In this document: positions 22,802 to 27,872 of the stretch, one piece after another
How the letters are laid out: every line of letters starts with the position of its first letter
Position numbering within the stretch: the first letter of the stretch is position 1
Source: JBGPRB01 sp964422155
Lineage (GTDB): Bacteria; Chloroflexota; Dehalococcoidia; Dehalococcoidales; RBG-16-60-22
Length of the DNA stretch: 27,872 bases
Reading direction: 5' to 3'
Assembly: GCA_964422155.1 (NCBI GenBank)
Contig: CAYQZZ010000022.1
Span: 1 to 27,872, forward strand
Notes under the pieces: model-generated
Told to the model about the DNA's origin: nothing
The model's database searches: none
Seen by the model: only the letters and a program-made list of their open reading frames with translations
Program-made: the position numbers and the translations under genes

Positions 22802-22858
22802 TTAAAGCTGTCCCGTCTCCAAGTTTAAGGACTGCCCCCAGCCTACTCCCATCACCAT
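22802..22858 (-). other. Possible 18-codon leader ORF
   Basis: Nine bases after the -10 box of the promoter at 22868-22896 comes ATG (22856-22858) and a frame of 18 codons (begins MVMGVGWGQS) ending TAA at 22802. No ribosome site; it could only be translated as a leaderless or near-leaderless message. Very low certainty. Confidence 0.15.
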
Positions 22859-22867
22859 ATTAAAGTA

Positions 22868-22896
22868 ATTTTACACGTTTCCGTGTATCCTGTCAA
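22868..22896 (-). promoter_or_regulatory. Promoter with TACAC-N6-GTGTA operator, toward acyl-CoA synthetase gene
   Basis: Minus strand: TTGACA (22891-22896, overlapping the stop codon of the XRE gene), 17-bp spacer, TAAAAT (22868-22873). The palindrome TACAC-GGAAAC-GTGTA (22872-22887) lies in the spacer and runs into the -10 box. This is exactly the layout of the XRE gene's own promoter at 23142-23170, so the same regulator probably represses both. Confidence 0.72.
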
Positions 22897-23135
22897 GGCT
22901 TCTTTTCCGGGGGTGCGGCTTCGTATTTAAACCTGGCCTGCTCGGCAATGATGGAGAGAAGGGTTGCCGAAGCGCCGCGGGGCCGGTACATGCCGGTTTC
23001 CCATTCGCTGATAGTCTGCTGCCGCGTACCCAGCCTTGCCGATAGCTCATTCTGGGTCAGGCCAAGATGCCGGCGCAATGCCTGGATGCTCTCGCCGTCC
23101 CATCTTTTCTTTTTTTCTTTCGACTTCTTTTTCAT
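22893..23135 (-). CDS. XRE-family helix-turn-helix regulator, 80 aa
   Basis: A small DNA-binding protein. After a highly basic N-terminus (MKKKSKEKKKRW), residues 16-46 form a Cro/C1-type HTH: IQALRRHLGLTQNELSARLG, then TRQQTISEWETG. It is followed by MYRPRGASATLLSIIAEQ, which completes the helical bundle. No effector domain. The gene is bracketed by two matching palindromes, TACAC-N6-GTGTA, one inside its own promoter and one inside a promoter that overlaps its stop codon, which makes autorepression likely. The ATG at 23135 falls where transcription should start, and there is no ribosome site, so the mRNA may be leaderless. A toxin partner was not found, so it is not obviously an antitoxin. 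Confidence 0.88.
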   Translation of the reverse strand: MKKKSKEKKKRWDGESIQALRRHLGLTQNELSARLGTRQQTISEWETGMYRPRGASATLLSIIAEQARFKYEAAPPEKKP

Positions 23136-23141
23136 GCCTAA

Positions 23142-23170
23142 ATTCTACACGATGCAGTGTAAACCGTCAA
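23142..23170 (-). promoter_or_regulatory. Promoter and operator of the XRE gene
   Basis: Minus strand: TTGACG (23165-23170), 17-bp spacer, TAGAAT (23142-23147). The palindrome TACAC-TGCATC-GTGTA (23146-23161) fills the spacer and shares its last TA with the -10 box. Transcription should begin about 23135, the A of the start codon. Confidence 0.75.
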
Positions 23171-23204
23171 AAATGTTTCTTTTCATATCGGTCTAATGGC
23201 TTTC

Positions 23205-23289
23205 CCTCACCCCTATTCTAACACTAAGTTAAAGATACAAGGGGGACAAAGGGGGTGAGGTAAGCAACTAACCAAATTCAAATAGAACC
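23205..23289. repeat. Short copy of the CTCACCCC/GGGGTGAGG element with AACCAAAT tail
   Basis: CCTCACCCC (23205-23213) faces GGGGGACAAAGGGGGTGAGG (23241-23260), followed after 9 bases by AACCAAATTCAAATAGAACC (23270-23289). The tail differs at only two positions from that at 18727-18746. The inner palindromes of the larger copy are missing here. The rest of the gap 23290-23415 shows nothing recognisable. Confidence 0.75.
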
Positions 23290-23419
23290 AAAGAAAATTG
23301 TCCCCCTGATTCATCAGAGATGTTTACTGTTTTATAATAATTTCAGGAGATAATGAGAGATTTTAATAGAGATTAGAAGTCCAATGTCCGTATTTGCCTG
23401 TATATTCCCCTATTCTAAG

Positions 23420-23448
23420 TTGCGGTGAATCCCCATCTGCGGTATTAT
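23420..23448 (+). promoter_or_regulatory. groESL promoter
   Basis: TTGCGG (23420-23425), 17-bp spacer, TATTAT (23443-23448). The expected start is at about 23455, at the edge of the CIRCE operator. Confidence 0.75.
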
Positions 23449-23455
23449 GAAGATG

Positions 23456-23482
23456 TTAGCACTCTCGCTAAGAGAGTGCTAA
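23456..23482 (+). promoter_or_regulatory. CIRCE operator (HrcA binding site)
   Basis: TTAGCACTC-N9-GAGTGCTAA, a perfect match to the CIRCE inverted repeat. It lies directly at the predicted transcription start and 48 bp upstream of the groES ATG. HrcA binding would block groESL transcription until heat shock. The hrcA gene is not in the window. Confidence 0.97.
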
Positions 23483-23530
23483 TGAAATGTAACGGTATGT
23501 AAGCTGTTAAATAGAGAAAGGAGGCAAGGT

Positions 23531-23827
23531 ATGGCAACTAAATTGCACCCGCTGGCTGACCGTGTCCTGGTGAAACCCACGGAAAAGGAAGGGAAAACAA
23601 AGTCCGGGATATATCTGCCGGATACAGCCAAGGAAAAACCCCAGGAAGGAGAAATCATGGCTGTGGGTCCGGGTAAAATGACCGATGACGGCAAGCGGAT
23701 TCCGATGGACCTTAAGGTTGGCGACAGGGTAATCTACGCCAAGTACGGGGGCACGGAAATCAAGGTTGACGATGAAGAGCTGATGATTCTGCGCGAGAGC
23801 GATATTCTGGCGAAGAAGTCCAAATAA
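23531..23827 (+). CDS. groES: Co-chaperonin GroES, 98 aa
   Basis: The 10-kDa lid of the GroEL chaperonin. The family pattern is complete: LHPLADRVLVKPTEKEGKTKSGIYLP (mobile loop region about 17-34), EGEIMAVGPGK, LKVGDRVIYAKYGGTEIKVDDEELMILRESDILA. Normal length. AAAGGAGG lies just upstream of the ATG. It is first in the groES-groEL operon under the CIRCE-controlled promoter. Confidence 0.98.
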   Translation: MATKLHPLADRVLVKPTEKEGKTKSGIYLPDTAKEKPQEGEIMAVGPGKMTDDGKRIPMDLKVGDRVIYAKYGGTEIKVDDEELMILRESDILAKKSK

Positions 23828-23853
23828 CAAAGGGAAGGTAAGGAGAAAGAACA

Positions 23854-25488
23854 ATGGCCAAACAGATTATTTTCGGTGAAGACGCAAGACACGCCCTGAA
23901 GAAGGGTATTGATGCGCTGGCGGACGCGGTGAAAGTTACTCTGGGACCCAAGGGGCACTGCGTGGCACTGGATAAAAAATGGGGGGCGCCTTCGGTCATC
24001 GATGACGGCGTCACCATCGCCAAGGATATCGAGCTCCCCGACCCGTTCGAGAATATGGGCGCGCAGCTGGTCAAGGAGGCCGCCAGCAAGACCAACGATG
24101 CCTGCGGCGACGGCACGACGACCTCGACCATCCTGGCGCACGCCATTATCTCCGGCGGTTTTAAGAATATCGCGGCCGGGGCCGATTCCATGTCCCTGAA
24201 GAGGGGCATCCAGAAAGCCACTGCGGCTATCGTCGAGCAGTTGAAAAAAGCCTCTACCGAGGTCAAGGATAAAGAGCAGATTGCCCAGGTCGGCACCATC
24301 ACCGCCAAGGACAAAGAAATCGGAGATTTGCTCGCCGAGGTCATGGAGAAGGTGGGCAAGGACGGCGTTATCACCGTCGAGGAGTCCAAGGGCACCAAAT
24401 ACGAGATAGAATATGTTGAAGGCATGCAGTTCGACCGCGGCTATATCAGCCCCTATTTCGTCACCAACGCCGAGCGCATGGAGGCGGTTATCGAAGAACC
24501 CTACATCCTGATTACCGATAAGAAAATTTCCGCTGTGGCAGATATCCTGCCCGCTCTGGAAAAAATTCTTCAAGTGTCCAAGAACCTGCTCATCGTCGGC
24601 GAGGATGTCGATGGTGAAGCGCTGGCCACTCTGGTGGTCAACAAGCTGCGCGGCACCATCAACGTTCTGGCCGTCAAGGCACCCGGCTTCGGCGACCGCC
24701 GCAAGGCTATGCTCGAAGATATGGCCATCCTCACCGGCGGCAAGGTTATTTCCGAAGAGGTCGGGCGGAAACTGGACTCGGTTACTGTGGAAGACCTGGG
24801 CCGGGCCCGCCGCGTGACCTCCGATAAAGACAATACCACGATTGTCGAAGGTAAAGGCTCGGAGGACGAAATCAAGGGTAGAATCAAGCAGATTAAAGCC
24901 CAGATTGAGGAGACCACCTCCGATTTCGATAAAGAGAAGCTTCAGGAGAGGCAGGCCAAGCTGGTGGGCGGCGTGGCCGTCATCAAAGTGGGCGCCTCTA
25001 CCGAGGTCGAGCTCAAGGAGAAGAAGCACCGCGTCGAGGATGCCCTCTCGGCGACGAGGGCTGCCGTCGAGGAAGGCATCCTGCCCGGAGGCGGCGTCGG
25101 CCTGCTCAATGCTTTATCGGTACTGGACAAGCTGGATGTCACCGGCGATGAAGCTACCGGTGTCGATGTCGTCCGTAAGGCCGTCTCCGAGCCGCTCCGC
25201 TGGATTGCTACCAATGCTGGCCAGGACGGTTCGGTCATCATCGATACCGTGAGAAAGAGCAAGAAGGGCTTTGGCTATGATGCCGAGGGCGATGAGTTCG
25301 GTGACATGGTGGCGAAGGGCATCATCGACCCGACCAAGGTGGTCAGGGTCGGTCTGGAGAATGCCTCCAGCATCGCCGTAATGGTCCTGGTTACCGAGTC
25401 GCTGGTGGCCGATATCCCCGAGAAGGAGAAGACATCCGCTATGCCCGGTGGCGGCGGTATGGGCGGTATGGGCGACTACGGGATGTAG
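23854..25488 (+). CDS. groEL: Chaperonin GroEL, 544 aa
   Basis: The 60-kDa ATP-dependent chaperonin. It begins MAKQIIFGEDARHALKKGID and carries the ATP-site VTLGPKGHCVAL and NDACGDGTTTSTILA, the apical-domain block QFDRGYISPYFVTNAERME, KAPGFGDRRKAMLEDMAILTGG and VEEGILPGGGVGLL. It ends in the Gly-Met tail GGGGMGGMGDYGM, typical of bacterial GroEL. Variant residues such as GHCVALDKKWGAPSVIDDGVTIAKDIEL, instead of the proteobacterial [23 protein letters not shown], fit Chloroflexota. It lies 26 bp after groES with a GGAGAAAG-type ribosome site. Very long open frames on the other strand of this gene are shadows. Confidence 0.98.
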   Translation: MAKQIIFGEDARHALKKGIDALADAVKVTLGPKGHCVALDKKWGAPSVIDDGVTIAKDIELPDPFENMGAQLVKEAASKTNDACGDGTTTSTILAHAIISGGFKNIAAGADSMSLKRGIQKATAAIVEQLKKASTEVKDKEQIAQVGTITAKDKEIGDLLAEVMEKVGKDGVITVEESKGTKYEIEYVEGMQFDRGYISPYFVTNAERMEAVIEEPYILITDKKISAVADILPALEKILQVSKNLLIVGEDVDGEALATLVVNKLRGTINVLAVKAPGFGDRRKAMLEDMAILTGGKVISEEVGRKLDSVTVEDLGRARRVTSDKDNTTIVEGKGSEDEIKGRIKQIKAQIEETTSDFDKEKLQERQAKLVGGVAVIKVGASTEVELKEKKHRVEDALSATRAAVEEGILPGGGVGLLNALSVLDKLDVTGDEATGVDVVRKAVSEPLRWIATNAGQDGSVIIDTVRKSKKGFGYDAEGDEFGDMVAKGIIDPTKVVRVGLENASSIAVMVLVTESLVADIPEKEKTSAMPGGGGMGGMGDYGM

Positions 25489-25526
25489 TCCGGTAAAAAG
25501 CTCTTAATAGAAAAGACAAAAATACA

Positions 25527-25561
25527 GTAGCCGCTATCCGTTGAGGGTGGCGGCTACTTCT
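25527..25561 (+). terminator. Hairpin terminator after groEL
   Basis: GTAGCCGC (25527-25534) pairs with GCGGCTAC (25550-25557) around a 15-nt loop, followed by TTCTTTA. It lies 39 bp after the groEL stop. The T-tract is weak. Confidence 0.65.
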
Positions 25562-25588
25562 TTACTCAACGAAAATCCATCCCCCTGT

Positions 25589-25618
25589 CCCCTTCCCTTG
25601 CTAAGGGAAGGGGGTTTT
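25589..25618 (+). terminator. Second strong hairpin with T-run after groEL
   Basis: A perfect 11-bp stem CCCCTTCCCTT/AAGGGAAGGGG with a 3-nt loop, followed by GTTTTG. It could act as a back-up terminator of groESL. It is also a member of the C-run/G-run repeat family seen at 10653-10687, so a purely repeat-derived origin is possible. Confidence 0.55.
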
Positions 25619-25619
25619 G

Positions 25620-25725
25620 TAAGTAAGAGGCTGTCCAAAGATACCGCTCTCTCTCCCCACCGTGGGAGAGAGTTAGAGTGAGGGGGCATTCATCCTTTTC
25701 TCACCCTTACCCTTCCCTCTGCGGA
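25620..25725. repeat. Palindromic repeat CTCTCTCCC/GGGAGAGAG
   Basis: A perfect 9-bp stem (25649-25657 with 25664-25672), embedded in GAGTGAGGGGG...TCTCACCCTTACCC, in the style of the element at 54-178. Confidence 0.6.
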
Positions 25726-25739
25726 ACGGATAATCCGAC

Positions 25740-26000
25740 CCATATGATACCTATCTTCATTGAGTTGGATATTAAACCGAGGCAGAAATGAACTCAAACC
25801 GACTTGATCAAGTGTATTGCCCTTATACAATACAGTACATTTGTCTGAGAGAGTAGAATAATACTACTGAAATTTATACGTTGCAGATTTGTGTCCAGTT
25901 TCAGGGGTTCACTCCAGTAGTACCTCGTCTATTCTTAATCAGAGGCTTAAATAATGCGATAGTTTTGAGTATTAATGCCCTATTAACATGGTAAACCAGA
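25740..26000. other. Intergenic stretch without a recognisable gene
   Basis: No convincing ORF. The stretch contains a 12-bp perfect palindrome ACTTGATCAAGT (25802-25813), an adjacent stem TGTATTG/CAATACA (25813-25819 with 25828-25834), and an 8-bp inverted pair TACTACTG/CAGTAGTA (25862-25869 with 25915-25922). A 22-codon frame at 25788-25856 preceded by GAGG is too short to judge. Lower GC than neighbouring genes. Confidence 0.5.
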
Positions 26001-26030
26001 TAAAAGGCCGGAGGTAACACTGGGCTTTTA
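26001..26030 (-). terminator. Possible terminator downstream of the second SDR gene
   Basis: TAAAAGGCC (26001-26009) and GGGCTTTTA (26022-26030) form a 9-bp stem with one mismatch. Read from the minus strand it lies about 50 bp past the SDR stop, and its 3' arm ends in CCTTTTATCT, a short T-run. It could work in both directions. Confidence 0.45.
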
Positions 26031-26080
26031 CCTTTTAGTAGAATGTAAGGGCAGGTTACTCGTCTTAAAAAGCATTACCG

Positions 26081-26815
26081 TTAAGGGCCGCCTCCGCCGC
26101 CAAAAGACCCCGCGAAATAATTACTGAGCTCCGAGGCCATAAAAGCCACCACAGGCCCCACATCTTCGGGCGTACAGAGTCTTCCCAGTGGGGATGCCTT
26201 GGCTAAACTTTCCATCTCTCGAGGGTCATTAGCGGTAAGGCCGGTAGCCCCGAGGCCGGGAGAATAGACAGAGACGATAATGCCATAAGGGGCTACTTCC
26301 CTCGCCAGCGCCCTGGTCCACTGTACCACACCGCCCTTGGACGCGCCGTACAACGATATCCCGGGTATGCCCTGCCCCCCGGAAGTATTGATAATCCGGC
26401 CGGACTTACGTGATATCATATGTGGAAGTACCGCTTGAGCAACATTCATCTGCCCGTAAAGATTCACGCCGATATCATAGTCCCAGTCCTCCTTGGTCAT
26501 CTCCATGAACAGCTTCCATTTGCTGCTGACACCGGCGTTGTTTATCAGTATATCTATCTTGCCGAATTTCTCCAGCCCCTTCTTGACCATATCGTCCACG
26601 TCATCTCGGTTCCTTACGTCAACCTTCACTGCCAGGGCTTGGCGCCCTGAAGCCTCAACCTCGGCTGCCGTTTGCCTGGCGCCTTTGAGGTCGATGTCGG
26701 CGGAAATTATGTCACACCCCTCCTGCGCCAGGGCTAGCGCTATCCCCTTCCCATAACCTATCTGGCTCCCCGTACCGGTGACAAGAGCTACCTTATCTTT
26801 TAATTTTAAGTCCAT
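26081..26815 (-). CDS. SDR-family oxidoreductase, 244 aa
   Basis: A classical short-chain dehydrogenase: KDKVALVTGTGSQIGYGKGIA (cofactor loop, somewhat unusual TGTGSQIGYG), the DVRNRDDVDDMV segment, ILINNAGVSS (NNAG), Ser in INTSGGQG, and Tyr-x3-Lys in LYGASKGGV. The C-terminus is atypical: it ends FAGSFGGGGGP instead of the usual GQ..xVDGG tail, and is a little short. The ATG at 26815 has GTGAGG upstream. The substrate is not predictable. Downstream of a partial aldehyde:ferredoxin oxidoreductase gene on the same strand, with a 172-bp inverted-repeat element between them. Confidence 0.9.
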   Translation of the reverse strand: MDLKLKDKVALVTGTGSQIGYGKGIALALAQEGCDIISADIDLKGARQTAAEVEASGRQALAVKVDVRNRDDVDDMVKKGLEKFGKIDILINNAGVSSKWKLFMEMTKEDWDYDIGVNLYGQMNVAQAVLPHMISRKSGRIINTSGGQGIPGISLYGASKGGVVQWTRALAREVAPYGIIVSVYSPGLGATGLTANDPREMESLAKASPLGRLCTPEDVGPVVAFMASELSNYFAGSFGGGGGP

Positions 26816-26843
26816 ACTACCTCACTTTCCTTAAATTTTTCTC

Positions 26844-27015
26844 AGAGGTCGTTTAGCAATGATAGAAATTTCAACCTCACACTCACCCTGGTTCCACTGA
26901 GTCACCACGAAGTGAGCCTGTCGAAGGGCAAAGGTAAGTACATCCTTATGGTTCGACAAGTGTTCGACCGAGCTCACGCCGAGGTCTCACCATGAGCGAT
27001 TGCTAAACGACCTCT
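26844..27015. repeat. 172-bp element with perfect 17-bp terminal inverted repeats (MITE-like)
   Basis: AGAGGTCGTTTAGCAAT (26844-26860) is the exact reverse complement of ATTGCTAAACGACCTCT (26999-27015). The inside holds further short inverted segments (CCTGTCGAA/TTCGACAAG and CTCAC/GTGAG words) but no ORF. No clear target duplication was seen in the flanking bases. Confidence 0.8.
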
Positions 27016-27063
27016 TTTACAAACGATTGTTACACTCCTACTCACCCTACTAAATACGGCGGC

Positions 27064-27872
27064 TCAACCTATTACGCCCATGGGTTCAAGTACCGGAATC
27101 ACGAAATCGAGACCCAGCCGCTGCAGTTCTCCTCTTGGCGGCAGGCCTCTTTCGGTGAGTTTTAACGCCTTGACGTAATAGTTTTTCCTGGCTTCATCCC
27201 ATTCTTCCCGGCTCCATACGGAAGTCGTGCCGTACTTATTGGTTACAGATTCTTCAAAAGCCCGCTGCGGTATAAATGAATGCTTTTCCGGGTGAAAGCC
27301 CTCCCGCATACTGAGGCACCGGCTGAAATAATTGATTCTCTGGGTAATATCATTTATTTGCTCGAAGCTCAGTTCCCAGCCGGCAGCCGCCGCGATAAAG
27401 GTGCGTGCCACTTCCTGGGGCGGCCCCCATATTTCGAAGACCGGGAATGCCGCGAAGAGACACATGGTAGCCGCGTCGAATAGCCCGTTACCGCCGCCGT
27501 GCCCCGTGCCGTGGGAGAGTACCATGCCGTGTTGCTTATTTCTCGGCTCGTATCTGGCGATGGACTGGTTGGCGCTGGAATACCAGGCATACCATTTAGA
27601 CCTCGGCCCGAAGACATCGATAGCGTGCCACCATCCTTCAGCCAATGCCGCGGGAGCGTGGCCTTCTTTGTAGACGATTTTCTTCAAGAGTTCCAGGGTG
27701 GCATCACGGTCGCCCCATTTCAGGTCAATCCCGCCGAGGTCTGCCCTAGTGATGATACCGTGCTCGTAGAGGTCCATCGCCCAGGCCATAAGCCCCTGGA
27801 CATTTTCGGCATCCACACCCAGCTCCTCAAGCAGTGAATTAATTTCTTCAACTTCATCGAAGCCCATCATGG
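27064..27872 (-). CDS. Aldehyde:ferredoxin oxidoreductase, C-terminal part (runs off window)
   Basis: The C-terminal ~269 residues of an AOR-family protein; the 5' end lies beyond the window. AORs hold a tungsten-bis-pterin and one 4Fe-4S cluster and oxidise aldehydes to acids with ferredoxin (or reduce acids). Visible AOR blocks are LGVDAENVQGLMAWAMDLYEHGIITRADLGGIDLKWGD, the LAEGW segment, and the cluster Cys in FDAATMCLF (the DxxxxCxF motif). The ending LGLDFVIPVLEPMGVIG is less typical. The N-terminal domains and the CxxCxxxC cluster motif cannot be checked. The in-frame Met codons near the edge are internal residues, not the start. Confidence 0.88.
   Translation of the reverse strand, partial: MMGFDEVEEINSLLEELGVDAENVQGLMAWAMDLYEHGIITRADLGGIDLKWGDRDATLELLKKIVYKEGHAPAALAEGWWHAIDVFGPRSKWYAWYSSANQSIARYEPRNKQHGMVLSHGTGHGGGNGLFDAATMCLFAAFPVFEIWGPPQEVARTFIAAAAGWELSFEQINDITQRINYFSRCLSMREGFHPEKHSFIPQRAFEESVTNKYGTTSVWSREEWDEARKNYYVKALKLTERGLPPRGELQRLGLDFVIPVLEPMGVIG

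Noticed and set aside
22893..23135. XRE gene as antitoxin of a toxin-antitoxin pair
   Set aside because: No small toxin-like gene lies on either side; the nearest partners are repeats, a CoA ligase gene and groES.
23734..25029. A 431-codon open frame antisense to groEL
   Set aside because: It is the complement of a conserved, GC-rich groEL; its translation is low-complexity and Gly/Leu/Asp-rich with no family motif, so it is a coding shadow.
25880..25930. tRNA-like T-arm (GGTTCACTCC)
   Set aside because: No matching acceptor stem, anticodon arm or 5-bp T-stem could be built around it.
1..27872. CRISPR array
   Set aside because: The repeats seen are dispersed palindromic elements of unequal length without regular unique spacers, and no cas gene is present.

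Overview
The window reads as a bacterial chromosome segment with about 24 protein genes, densely packed and with a GC-rich coding style. The best guess is an uncultured Chloroflexota of the Dehalococcoidia type. That guess rests on the flavour of GroEL/GroES, the DUF6485 and DUF2851 proteins, a short 'core' MetE-like protein, an archaeal-looking dUTPase and a tungsten-type aldehyde:ferredoxin oxidoreductase (AOR). No 16S rRNA, tRNA, CRISPR array, phage or transposase gene was seen, so the taxonomy is inference.

Layout. 193-4189 (minus): a four-gene fatty-acyl/butanoyl-CoA set (enoyl-CoA hydratase, 3-hydroxyacyl-CoA dehydrogenase, thiolase, SDR oxidoreductase), with hairpin repeats between some genes. 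4426-8050 (plus): the TldD/TldE protease pair, then a PAC2-family protein. 8078-10460 (plus): a GNAT acetyltransferase, MtnA and a SnoaL-like protein. 10784-12027: a small AT-rich island with a DUF3267 membrane protein and an 80-residue CPEC protein, bounded by two diverged copies of the same promoter. 12045-13953 (plus): MtnP and a MetE-like methyltransferase. 14062-17918 (plus): DUF6485, a tiny basic ORF, a THEP1-type NTPase, a two-gene kinase pair and a PHP phosphoesterase. 17922-18431 (minus): dCTP deaminase/dUTPase. 18823-19521 (plus): a HAD hydrolase. 19531-23135 (minus): DUF2851, an ADP-forming acyl-CoA synthetase alpha-like protein and an XRE regulator. 23420-25488 (plus): groES-groEL with promoter and CIRCE operator. 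26081-27872 (minus): an SDR and the C-terminal part of an AOR.

How it fits together. The acyl-CoA genes, the acyl-CoA synthetase, two SDRs and the AOR suggest anaerobic turnover of acyl-CoA/organic acids with ferredoxin-linked aldehyde chemistry. MtnA, MtnP and the MetE-like protein point to methylthioadenosine salvage and methionine formation. Housekeeping is represented by GroE, nucleotide sanitation (dUTPase) and TldD/E.

Most notable observations. (1) An XRE regulator sits between two promoters of identical architecture (TTGAC(A/G), 17 bp, TA(A/G)AAT), each with the palindrome TACAC-N6-GTGTA inside the spacer. One drives the regulator itself, apparently as a leaderless mRNA; the other points at the acyl-CoA synthetase gene. 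(2) The mtnP promoter is duplicated on the far side of an AT-rich gene island. (3) There is a dense population of small palindromic repeats. Several share GTCATT...AATGAC ends, one is nested inside another, and one unrelated 172-bp element has perfect 17-bp inverted ends.
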